Assembly: GCF_021390435.2 (NCBI RefSeq)
Contig: NZ_JAJVCN010000004.1
Span: 1,406,501 to 1,470,500, forward strand
Source of the DNA: Kibdelosporangium philippinense
GTDB taxonomy: Bacteria > Actinomycetota > Actinomycetes > Mycobacteriales > Pseudonocardiaceae
Length of the DNA stretch: 64,000 nt
Reading direction: 5' to 3'
Shown here: piece after piece, positions 8,584-16,403 of the stretch
How positions within the stretch are numbered: the stretch's first letter is position 1
How the letters are laid out: the number at the start of each line of letters is the position of its first letter
Position numbers and translations under genes: made by a program
The notes under the pieces: model-generated
Told to the model about the DNA's origin: nothing
Seen by the model: the letters and a program-made list of their open reading frames with translations, nothing else
The model's database searches: none

Positions 8584-10605
8584 TCAAGCGTCGAGGTACG
8601 CGGATGCCTGCAACGTGAACAGCTCCGCGTACCCGCCGTCCAGTTCCATCAGTTCGGCGTGCGTGCCTTGCTCGACCAGCTTCCCGTGCTCCAACAGGAT
8701 GATTCGGTCGGCCTGTCGGACCGTGGAGAACCGGTGCGAGATGTACAGCGTCGTACGGCCCTCGGCGAGCTGATGGAGCCGGACGAACAGGTCGTGTTCG
8801 GCCTGTGCGTCCAATGCGGACGTTGGCTCGTCGAGCACGAGGATCGGTGCTTCACGCAGGAAAGCCCGGGCGAGTGCGATCTTCTGCCACTCACCGCCGG
8901 ACAAGCTGACGCCTTCGTCGAACCACCGGCCCAACGGGCTGTCGTACCCGCGTGGCAGGCGGTCGATCCGGTTGGCGATGCCTGCCCGATCGGCCGCCAG
9001 CTCGATCCTCGGCCGGTCCGTGAGGTGTTCGAGGTCGCCGAGCCCGATGTTCTCCGACGCGGTCGCCTGGTAGCTGACGTGGTCCTGGAACATCGCGCTG
9101 ATCTGCTTCTGCAGCTCGTCCGGGTCCAGCGTGCGAATGTCCACACCGTCAAGGAGGATCCGACCGCCGGTCGGGTCGTACAACCGGCAAAGCAGTTTGA
9201 ACAATGTGGACTTCCCGGCGCCGTTCTTGCCAACCACGGCAACGGTTTCGCCTGGCTGGATGTCGAAACTGACGTCCTTGAGGGCTGGTTCGTCCGCGCC
9301 AGGGTACGAGAACGAGACGTGATCGAACGTGATGTGCCCGCGCAGCGGTCGCGGCAGTGGGGCAGGGGAGTCGGGCCGGTCGATCTCAGGTTTCGTACCC
9401 AGGAACCGAAACAGCGTGTCCAGGTAGAGATTGTTCTCGTACATCCCGGAGAAGCTGCTGAACAACCCGGCGACCGACGACTGCACGCTCGCCGCCGCTG
9501 CCGTGTACAACGCGAGATCACCGAGGGTCAGCTCGCCGGTCACGGCCTTCAGTGCGATGTAGAGATAGATCGCCGATCCCGCGATCGTGCTGAGCAATCC
9601 CCACAACGTGCCTGCCACGTTCTTCTTGCGGATCATCCCGCGCTGGCGCTCGTAGTACACCTTGCCAAGCCGCTCGAACCGATCGACAAGATACGGGCCG
9701 AGGCCGAAAAGCTTGACCTCCTTGGCATACGTGTCCGTGGTGACCAATGAGGACAGATAGTCCATCCGGCGCCGGATCGGCGAGACGATGTAGTTCAGCA
9801 TGAACGACTGCGCGCCGTACTTCGACTGCGAGATGAACAACGGCACCGGAGCAAGCAGCGCGACCACGGCGAGCAACGGACTCACGGTGATCAACAGGAT
9901 GATCATGCTGGTGAACGTGATCGCCATCCGGCCGAGCCCGAGTGCGGAGCTCATCATCGACATCGGCCGCATCGGCGCTTCCCGATCGGCCTGGCGCAGC
10001 AGGTCGTAGGACGCGGAATCCTCGAAGAAGGACAGGTGCAGCTTGCTGGCGTGCGCCATCACCTGGTGGCGGATGGTGAGCGTCATCCGCTCCTGCAGCA
10101 ACTGCTGGCTGACCGTGGTCAGCATGGTCGTGACCGACTGGAAGACGAAGATCACCAGCTGGAAGGCCGCGATCCCGACGATCTTGCCGACCGAGCTGAC
10201 GCCGACATCGCCGAACAGCGGAATGTGCAGGATGGTCTGATCCGGCCGGTTGGTCGCGTGGATCTGGATCGCCTCGACGACCGCGTCCATCAGGATCTTG
10301 GCGACGTAAGCGGTCGCGGTCGGGATCAGTCCACTGAGGATGGTGATGACGACCAGCGTGACGGTCAGCGGTCTGCTTGCCTGCCAGGACAGTCTGAAGA
10401 CCCTTGGCAAGGCCTTCGCGGTGCCTCTGACGGACTCGCTGAGCCGCTGGTATCGGGATCTCAGGTCGTTGGGCTGGTCCTGCGGGACGGGATCAGGGAT
10501 CTCGACCGGTCCGGTGAGACCGCTGTCGGCCACGGTCTGCGGCTGCCGCCGGTTGCGGCGCCGCCGTAACATCATCGATTCGAACCCACCACCGCCGGGC
10601 ATCAT
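8584..10605 (-). CDS. ABC transporter, fused permease/ATPase (exporter type)
   Basis: 673 residues: an N-terminal six-helix exporter membrane domain (about residues 70-390) and a C-terminal ATPase. Walker A is VGKNGAGKSTLF, the signature is LSGGEWQKIALARAF (Q replaced by E at the fifth position), and Walker B runs into ILVLDEPTSALD. The first about 60 residues are basic and lack membrane segments. Its ATG (10605) overlaps the stop of the TetR gene by 4 bases (ATGA), so it is translationally coupled to its presumed repressor. Likely a half transporter working as homodimer and exporting a lipophilic compound or peptide under TetR control. Substrate cannot be read from sequence. Confidence 0.93.
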   Translation of the reverse strand: MMPGGGGFESMMLRRRRNRRQPQTVADSGLTGPVEIPDPVPQDQPNDLRSRYQRLSESVRGTAKALPRVFRLSWQASRPLTVTLVVITILSGLIPTATAYVAKILMDAVVEAIQIHATNRPDQTILHIPLFGDVGVSSVGKIVGIAAFQLVIFVFQSVTTMLTTVSQQLLQERMTLTIRHQVMAHASKLHLSFFEDSASYDLLRQADREAPMRPMSMMSSALGLGRMAITFTSMIILLITVSPLLAVVALLAPVPLFISQSKYGAQSFMLNYIVSPIRRRMDYLSSLVTTDTYAKEVKLFGLGPYLVDRFERLGKVYYERQRGMIRKKNVAGTLWGLLSTIAGSAIYLYIALKAVTGELTLGDLALYTAAAASVQSSVAGLFSSFSGMYENNLYLDTLFRFLGTKPEIDRPDSPAPLPRPLRGHITFDHVSFSYPGADEPALKDVSFDIQPGETVAVVGKNGAGKSTLFKLLCRLYDPTGGRILLDGVDIRTLDPDELQKQISAMFQDHVSYQATASENIGLGDLEHLTDRPRIELAADRAGIANRIDRLPRGYDSPLGRWFDEGVSLSGGEWQKIALARAFLREAPILVLDEPTSALDAQAEHDLFVRLHQLAEGRTTLYISHRFSTVRQADRIILLEHGKLVEQGTHAELMELDGGYAELFTLQASAYLDA

Positions 10606-11183
10606 CGGACGGCCCCGTGCAGCAGAACGTCGATCATGGCCTCGATACTTGGTTTCTCTTCGCCTAGTCGGCCGCGCATCATCAGCAGCCCGGTGAACAT
10701 CGCGGCGAGTTGCTGTGGCGGCAGGCGCAGCGAGTCACTTTCCGGTTCGAACAACTCGGCAACGGCTTCTCGTAGGTCATCGCTCACTCGGCCACGCTTG
10801 GGGGCCGGGCCTCGCTCGCGTTTGTAGCCCGAGGACCGCAAGGCTCCGAACAGGGCTCCCATTCGTTCCATGTGCGCTGCGAGTGCACCTGCGGCTTCCA
10901 CCAGACGGTCCTCCAGTGGCACGTCGAGGGGGATCGCCTGGATCCCGGCAACCGCGTTGTCCGGCCTCAAAGCCTCCGCGACGCAGGCGTCCAGCAGTTC
11001 GTCCTTGTCGGTGAAGGCCCGGAACACGGTCGCTTCACCAATTCCCGCCGCCCGCGCGATCTGGCTCGTCGTGACGGCAGCCCCATGCTCCACAAACAAG
11101 GGCAAGACCGCCTGAACGATCATCGCCCGCCGCTTCTCGGGGCTCATTCCAGGCGCTCGTCGCCTGGCCGAGGTCTCTGTCAT
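10602..11183 (-). CDS. TetR family transcriptional repressor
   Basis: 193 residues. The N-terminal TetR HTH is clear (TTSQIARAAGIGEATVFRAF, about residues 38-58). The ligand domain is unremarkable. ATG start 14 bases from a perfect 18-base palindrome (11197-11214) that must sit in or near its own promoter. The stop overlaps the ABC exporter start by 4 bases. The layout is that of an autoregulated repressor-exporter operon, induced when the exported compound binds the repressor. Confidence 0.95.
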   Translation of the reverse strand: MTETSARRRAPGMSPEKRRAMIVQAVLPLFVEHGAAVTTSQIARAAGIGEATVFRAFTDKDELLDACVAEALRPDNAVAGIQAIPLDVPLEDRLVEAAGALAAHMERMGALFGALRSSGYKRERGPAPKRGRVSDDLREAVAELFEPESDSLRLPPQQLAAMFTGLLMMRGRLGEEKPSIEAMIDVLLHGAVR

Positions 11184-11196
11184 GCACCCAGTATGC

Positions 11197-11214
11197 GGAG
11201 TGAGCGCTCACTCC
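11197..11214. promoter_or_regulatory. Perfect 18-base palindromic operator upstream of tetR-ABC operon
   Basis: GGAGTGAGCGCTCACTCC equals its own reverse complement. It is 14 bases upstream of the TetR start codon and matches in style the TGAGNGCTCA-like operators of known TetR repressors. Predicted to bind the neighbouring TetR protein and give autoregulation of the repressor-exporter operon. Confidence 0.8.
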
Positions 11215-11866
11215 GACAAACACCCGGGTAACAACGTGACGTAATGCTGTGGGCGCAGTGAACAGGCGGGTAGTCGGTGACGGGTGCCCGCGCGTGTCTG
11301 CCGCTCCGGCATGGTGTGTTGAACGCGCGAGCGGCGCAGGGTGGCGGGTGAGTCACAGTGAGAGCGAGTCGAGCAGTTTGACACGGCGTGCCGCTGGGGC
11401 GGACACGCGGTAGTTCATCCCGCCCGACCCGGCTGGACCTGGAAGCCAGCCGGAGGGCGGGTCTGTCGGTCACGCCGGGCCGTCAAGGTCGGGGCTGTCA
11501 CCGGACGGTCTCTGGCCTTGCTCCGCCCTGGCGCGTGTCCACCGTTCCGTCACGGTGAGTCAAACTGCTCGACTCGCTTCCAGCGTGGCTGGTATTCGCC
11601 GTGCGCCGCTCGCGGGTTCAACTCACCATGACGGAGCCGGTGGACACGCGAACGCCAGCCGGTTCCCGTTCGCTTCGCTCCCGGGGCCCGGCCACAGCCG
11701 GCGCGAGGTGGGCAAGCCCTGGTGGGCCGGCGCGACGTGGGGTGACCCCGGGCACGCACACGGTGGGCCACCCCCGGATGCCGGAAGGAGGTGGGGCCGT
11801 TATGGCAGCCACTCGTCCACAGTGGACACCCGGATGGGCTGTGGCGACCCGCGAGGGGAACTTTTG
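11215..11866. other. Gene-free, repeat-rich interval
   Basis: About 650 bases between the tetR promoter and the IS1380-type element. I find no convincing gene. The open frames here have no ribosome sites and no recognisable products. The interval contains a 214-base unit bounded by 19-base inverted repeats (11364-11577). A related motif, CTCAC(C/A)(G/A)TGACGG followed by GTGGACACGCG, lies on the minus strand at about 11527-11560 and on the plus strand at 11622-11655. It looks like accumulated mobile-element debris. Confidence 0.6.
11364..11577. repeat. MITE-like unit with 19-base perfect inverted ends
   Basis: GCGAGTCGAGCAGTTTGAC at 11364-11382 is repeated in inverse at 11559-11577. The similarity continues inwards imperfectly: GGACACGCG at about 11401 faces its complement CGCGTGTCC at about 11532. 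At 214 bases it is too small to encode a transposase, so it fits a miniature inverted-repeat element or a pair of orphan transposon ends. No target duplication was identified. Confidence 0.55.
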
Positions 11867-11997
11867 GCGCGTTGGACCTGGATTCACCGAAGATCTTGGT
11901 GGGTTGGTCGTGTCGTGAACGGGCAGATGCCCTCTGACTTGGGATGATTGTTCTTACGAGAGAAACATATCGGTCCGAGTGAGAGGGCATCTGCTGA

Positions 11998-13468
11998 GTG
12001 AGAGCATCGCATACGCGTGGCGCGGTGTCGGTGAGGTTCGACGATCCGGGATTGGTGTCGCACGCGGGCCTGGTGGCGGTGATGCGGCTGGCCGAGGACG
12101 CGGGGTTGTCGGATCTGGCCGGTGAGCTGGTCCGGCTGGGTGGTCCGGTCGGGGCGAACGCGGGCGCGAAGATCAGCACGATCGTGGCCGGGATGGCCGC
12201 GGGCGCGGACTCGATCAGTGATCTGGACCTGGTGCGGCATGGCGGGATGGCGGGGTTGTTCACCGGGATCCGCGCACCGTCCACAGTGGGCACGTTCCTG
12301 CGCTGGTTCAGCATGGGTCATGTCGCTCAGCTGGAGAAACTCTCCGCCCGGCTGCTGGCCCGCTTGGCGGAGCTGACGCCGCTGCTGGCGGGGGCCGACC
12401 GGTTGGGGTTGCTGGATCTGGACTCGAAAATCAGCCAGGTCTACGGGCGGGGCAAAGACGGGGCCGCGTTCGGCTATACCGGGGTGTTGGGGTTGAACAC
12501 GCTGGCCGCGACCCTGACCACAGCGGCGGGCAGGCCGGTGATCGTGGCGACCCGGTTACGGGGTGGCAACGCCGATACCCGCCGCGCGGTGAGCTCGCTG
12601 GCCCGGCGCGCGCTGGGCACCGCCCGCGCCGCGGGCGCGACCGGGCCGCTGCTGGTACGCGGCGATTCCGGGTTCTATGTCGGGGAATTGATCACGATGC
12701 TGGTGCGGGAAGGGGGTCTGGTTCTCCATCACCGCCCCACAACATTCCGCGATCCGGGAGGCGATCGACGCGATCAGCGAGCACGCCTGGCAGCAGCACA
12801 CCTACCGCGACCCGGTCCTCGACCCGCACACCGGGCAGCTGATCCACACCGCCCAGATCGCCGAGACCAGCCATACCGCGTTCACCAACCCGACCGTCAA
12901 CCCCGGCCAGAAAACCACCGCCCGGCTACTGGTCCGCCGGACCCGGATCACCACCCGCGACGAGCAGGGCGAGTTGTTCCCAGCCTGGCGCTACCACGCG
13001 GTGTTCACCAACCTCCCACCCGCCACCACCAGGCCCGACACCACCAGGCCCGACACCACCAGGCCCGCCACCACCAGGCCCGCCACCACCGAGCCCGACA
13101 CGGCCGGCTTCGACACGGCCACCGCCTGGCGTCTGCACGACCAACGCAGCGGCGCGATCGAACACGTCTTCGCCGAACTCGCGGCCGGCCCGCTGGCCCA
13201 CTTCCCGTCCGGACTGTTCGCCGCCAACGCCGCCTGGCTCTCCCTGGCCGCCCTGACCCACAACCTCCTACGCGCCACCGCCTGCCTGGCCGGCCCCGCC
13301 CACGCCCGAACACGCCTGACCACCCTGCGCCGCCGGTTGATCACCATCGCCGCCCGCGTCACCCGCACCGCCCGCCACATCACCCTGCGACTACCACAAG
13401 ACTGGCCCTGGGCCCACGACTTCACCCACCTGTTCACCACCATCCACGCCCCACCCCACCCCGCCTGA
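11998..13468 (+). pseudogene. IS1380-like transposase with +1 frameshift
   Basis: The first frame (from GTG 11998) reads as an IS1380-type DDE transposase: HAGLVAVMRLAEDAGL, LLDLDSKISQVYGRGKDG and LLVRGDSGFYVGELI. At the G5 run 12712-12716 it shifts. The continuation VWFSITAPQHSAIREAI up to LRLPQDWPWAHDFTHLF lies one frame over and ends at 13468. Removing one G gives a continuous 489-codon gene, a normal length. The C-terminal part holds the conserved HDQRSGAIEHVFAEL and FAANAAWLSLAALTHN. A Thr/Pro-rich tandem repeat is inserted just before that. Likely inactive, although slippage at the G run cannot be excluded. Confidence 0.85.
13022..13096 (+). repeat. Five tandem 15-base repeats within the transposase
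   Basis: Five units of the form G(C/A)CACCACCAGGCCC start at 13022, 13037, 13052, 13067 and 13082; the last has one change (GAG for AGG). In the transposase frame each encodes (A/D)TTRP. The unit is a multiple of three, so copy number can change without breaking the frame. Confidence 0.85.
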
Positions 13469-13648
13469 CCCCCTAACCACCCGCCTGACCAGGCCCAACC
13501 CGAAAGACCACAGTGGAAAAGCTGGGCAGACCAGCAACTCCCACACGACCACACCACACACCACCAGCCCACCACCACAACCACCCACCACCACGACCAC
13601 AACCCAAGATCAACGGTGAATCCAGGTCCAACGCGCGTAACTCGCCCC

Positions 13649-14206
13649 TCACGCTCCGCCGAGTGCGTGGTCGATGAGCACCATCGCGGCCGTACGAGCG
13701 TGGTCGAAGGGCTCGACGTCGTCCAGCGAAGTGGCGAGCGATGAAGCGCCTTCCGCCAGCGTGTGCAGTTGAGTGCCGAGGACCTCGGGGTCGGGCGCGC
13801 CAGCCTCTTCCGCAATCGCGATGATCTTCGCCCGTAGCGCCGTCTTGTGCTCGGCGACCAGCGCGCGAGCAGGATGATTCGGGTCAGCCAACTCGACCGC
13901 GGCGTTGTGCATGGGGCACCCGCGGAACGTCTGTGAGGCGCGGGGCCGGTCGAACAGCGCGATCAGGCGTTCGCGCGGCGTGATCTCCGTGCTGTCCAGG
14001 TTGTGCTCGCCCGGCAGGCCCATGTGGTCGAACTGGGCGAGGTACTCCGTGATCAGCTGGTCCTTGCTCTCGAAGAGCCGGTACAGGGTCCGCTTGGACA
14101 CCGCGGCCTCCGCGACGACCTCGTCAACGCCGGTCGCCTGGATGCCGTTGTTGTAGAACAGCTTCTTCGTCGTCGCCAGGATGCGGTCGCGCGGACTATC
14201 GGTCAT
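13649..14206 (-). CDS. TetR/AcrR family regulator
   Basis: 185 residues from the ATG at 14206; a longer open frame to 14272 exists but the TetR domain begins with MTDSPRDRILATTKKLF. HTH about residues 26-46 (GVDEVVAEAAVSKRTLYRLF). The C-terminal domain carries a CPMHNAAVEL segment often seen in regulators of the AcrR type. Divergent from the alpha/beta hydrolase gene at 14347, which is its likely target. Two GTATCCC copies lie in the gap and may be its operators. Confidence 0.9.
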   Translation of the reverse strand: MTDSPRDRILATTKKLFYNNGIQATGVDEVVAEAAVSKRTLYRLFESKDQLITEYLAQFDHMGLPGEHNLDSTEITPRERLIALFDRPRASQTFRGCPMHNAAVELADPNHPARALVAEHKTALRAKIIAIAEEAGAPDPEVLGTQLHTLAEGASSLATSLDDVEPFDHARTAAMVLIDHALGGA

Positions 14207-14213
14207 AGCGCCA

Positions 14214-14265
14214 GGGTACAACGTGGTATCCCTGCGTACTTGCTGGTCAACTCCCCTTGTATCCC
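14214..14265. promoter_or_regulatory. Candidate operator region between tetR and hydrolase genes
   Basis: The gap has a partial palindrome GGGTAC-N7-GTATCCC at 14214-14232 and a second GTATCCC at 14259-14265, 33 bases after the first copy. Position between divergent TetR and hydrolase genes suggests a shared operator. Function is inferred only. Confidence 0.4.
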
Positions 14266-14346
14266 GCTTCACACATTTGAGGGTACCGATCTGTTTCCTC
14301 GGTGCTACGCTCGATTGAGCAACCCGGTCAGCGAAGGGGAAATGTC

Positions 14347-15192
14347 ATGACCCAGTACACTCACGTCACCGTGCCGACGCAATTCGTCGAGGCCGACGAT
14401 GTCCGATTCGCGTATCGGCGGTTCGGTGCCGAAACCGGGACGCCGCTGCTGTTCTTCCAGCCGTTCCGAGGCAATATGGACCTGTGGGATCCGGCGATCA
14501 CCGACCGGCTCGGCGAGCAGCGGCCGATCATTCTGTTCGACAACGTCGGCGTCGGCCAGACCAGTGGGGAAACCCCGGAAACCATCGAGGAAATGGCGGA
14601 CGCGGCCGCGACTTTCCTCGGCGCGATCGGCGTCAGCAAGGTGGACCTGCTCGGTTTCTCGCTTGGCGGGTTCGTCGCGCAAGCGTTCACCCTCCGGCAC
14701 CCTGAGCTGGTCCGAAGGATCATTCTCGCTGGTACGCGTCCTCGCGGCGGTATCGACGAGGGCGCTGATCCCGAGTACGTCACCGTCGCGACGCGTAATG
14801 AGGTGCCGACGGTAGACGACTTCCTGTTCCTGTTCTTCGAGCAGACGCCGACCAGTCAGGCGGCTGGGCGCGCGCATTGGGATCGCCGTCACCTGCGTAC
14901 AGTCGATCGTGACGTGAACACCTCACAGCAGACGATGAAAGCCCAAGGTGTCGCGGCCGCGGAATGGGCGCAGGTCAAGGGTGAGCGCTATGCCGAGCTG
15001 AAGAAAATCACCCAGCCCACGCTTGTCGTGAACGGTAAGCGCGACATCATGATCCCGACGATCAACTCGTACGTGCTCGCCCAGGAATTGCCGGACGCCC
15101 AGCTGATCATTTACCCGGACACCGGGCACGGCTCACTTTTCCAGTACCCCGAGCTGTTCGTTTACCACGCTTCGCATTTCCTGGATTCCTGA
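14347..15192 (+). CDS. Alpha/beta hydrolase
   Basis: 281 residues from the ATG at 14347, preceded by GAAGGGGAAA. Nucleophile elbow is GFSLGG (Ser in LLGFSLGGFVAQAF), the acid is probably in VVNGKRDIMIP and the His in DTGHGSLFQYPELF, so the triad is complete. FDNVGVGQTSGETP fits haloperoxidase/esterase-like members. Divergent from the TetR gene, which probably controls it. Likely cytoplasmic (no signal peptide). Substrate unknown. Confidence 0.9.
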   Translation: MTQYTHVTVPTQFVEADDVRFAYRRFGAETGTPLLFFQPFRGNMDLWDPAITDRLGEQRPIILFDNVGVGQTSGETPETIEEMADAAATFLGAIGVSKVDLLGFSLGGFVAQAFTLRHPELVRRIILAGTRPRGGIDEGADPEYVTVATRNEVPTVDDFLFLFFEQTPTSQAAGRAHWDRRHLRTVDRDVNTSQQTMKAQGVAAAEWAQVKGERYAELKKITQPTLVVNGKRDIMIPTINSYVLAQELPDAQLIIYPDTGHGSLFQYPELFVYHASHFLDS

Positions 15193-15231
15193 GGAACGAA
15201 GGGCCCTCGCCCCTGCTGACGAGGGCCGCTC

Positions 15232-16140
15232 TCAGGCTTTGGCGTGCGTCTCCGCGACCAGCTCGCGTTCCTGGTCGCGGTTGGCGCGGTACTGGCGGAT
15301 CGAGTAGATCAGGGCTGCCGCCCAGACTGCGTAAATCACCGCGTAGATGGGGTAGCGGACGGCATCGCTCGCGTCGATCCAGTCGCTGCGCAGCAGGGTG
15401 CGGGTGTTGGTGAGGATGATGACGCCGCCGACCGCCGACCCGAGCACGCGCGGCGGAATCAGCCGGACAAGCCACGCGGCGATGGGCGCCGCGATCACGC
15501 CGCCGATCAGCAACGCGAGCACCCACGAGAAGTTGATGCCCTGCGAGCCGAGACCGAACAGGAAACCAAGGCTCGATACCAGCGCGACAAGGAACTCGCT
15601 GGTATCGATCGAGCCGATGGTCTTACGTGGCTCGAGACGGCCGCTGGCGAGGATGGCAGGCGTGCCCACCGGCCCCCACCCGCCACCACCGGTCGAGTCC
15701 ACGAACCCGGCGATCAACCCAAGCGGGCCAAGGAAGCGCTTGCGTAGCGGCTTGCCGAGGTTGTGCCGGGGCAGGCCGAAAGTCGTGAAGCGGAACAATA
15801 CGTAGAGACCGAGCGTGAGCAGCAGTACCGACATGACCGGCTCGGCGGTCTCCGTGGAAAGGCTGGACAGGAACGTGGCACCGGCGAAGGCGCCGATCGC
15901 GCCAGGGATGCCGATCTTCGCGACGACCTTCCAGTCCACGTTGCCAAAGCGCCAGTGGGCGATGCCAGAGGCGAGAGTCGTGCCGATCTCGGCGAGGTGC
16001 ACAGTGGCGGACGCGGCCGCGGGGCTCGTGCCGATCGCCAGCAGCAGCGTTGTGGACGTGACGCCGTAAGCCATGCCAAGGCTGCCGTCGACGAGTTGGG
16101 CGCCGAGACCCACCAGGGCCAGCAGGACCAGCTGCCGCAT
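15232..16140 (-). CDS. TauE/SafE family sulfite/anion exporter-like permease
   Basis: 302 residues starting at the ATG at 16140, which has a strong ribosome site (GAGGAGG) 5 bases upstream. About eight membrane segments; the first repeat has VDGSLGMAYGVTSTTLLLA, and DSTGGGGWGPVGTPAIL is the typical second-repeat motif of the family. Known: TauE/SafE proteins move sulfite, sulfoacetate or other organosulfur anions. No sulfur genes are adjacent, so the substrate is open. A 10-base hairpin lies immediately upstream of the ribosome site. Confidence 0.9.
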   Translation of the reverse strand: MRQLVLLALVGLGAQLVDGSLGMAYGVTSTTLLLAIGTSPAAASATVHLAEIGTTLASGIAHWRFGNVDWKVVAKIGIPGAIGAFAGATFLSSLSTETAEPVMSVLLLTLGLYVLFRFTTFGLPRHNLGKPLRKRFLGPLGLIAGFVDSTGGGGWGPVGTPAILASGRLEPRKTIGSIDTSEFLVALVSSLGFLFGLGSQGINFSWVLALLIGGVIAAPIAAWLVRLIPPRVLGSAVGGVIILTNTRTLLRSDWIDASDAVRYPIYAVIYAVWAAALIYSIRQYRANRDQERELVAETHAKA

Positions 16141-16154
16141 CGTGCCTCCTCGTA

Positions 16155-16182
16155 GGTCCGGATCGTGCCAATGATCCGGACC
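16155..16182. promoter_or_regulatory. Inverted repeat in the tauE-like leader
   Basis: GGTCCGGATC at 16155-16164 and GATCCGGACC at 16173-16182 form a perfect 10-base stem with an 8-base loop, ending about 15 bases before the permease start codon. It could be an operator or a leader RNA hairpin that affects access to the ribosome site. Confidence 0.45.
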
Positions 16183-16403
16183 GGATCGGGTGCCGCCAAC
16201 CACGTCCGCACGCTGAGCGCTCGTTGCGACCCCGTGTCGGTCGTCACGTGAACGCCATGTGGGGGGTACCCATGGCGAGGCAGCTCATTCAGCGGATCGC
16301 TGTAGGAAACACTCGCGGGAAAATAGTGGGAACTCGACTGTGTGCATCGGGCAAAGACGGGTAGAGCCCATCACCGAGAGGGAGACCCGATGCGAGGTTC
16401 CGG

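Larger units (their letters stand above)
11867..13636 (+). mobile_element. IS1380-family-like insertion sequence, transposase frameshifted
   Basis: About 1.77 kb bounded by a 23-base perfect inverted repeat: 11867-11889 begins GCGCGTTGGACCTGG, and its reverse complement is at 13614-13636. Weaker matching continues outward (GAGGGG at 11853 facing CCCCTC at 13645-13650), so the true ends may be about 14 bases further out. Size, transposase type and inverted ends fit the IS1380 family. A target duplication is not certain. The right end abuts the 3' end of the next tetR gene. Confidence 0.8.

Noticed and set aside
11550..12314. 254-residue minus-strand frame over the IS1380 left end
   Set aside because: It crosses the IS end and has no known domain.
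12712..12716. Programmed frameshift in the IS1380 transposase
   Set aside because: Family members are normally one continuous frame; the window has several other single-base breaks, so decay or error is more likely, though not excluded.
13022..13096. CRISPR-like array
   Set aside because: The 15-base units are contiguous with no spacers and lie in a coding frame.
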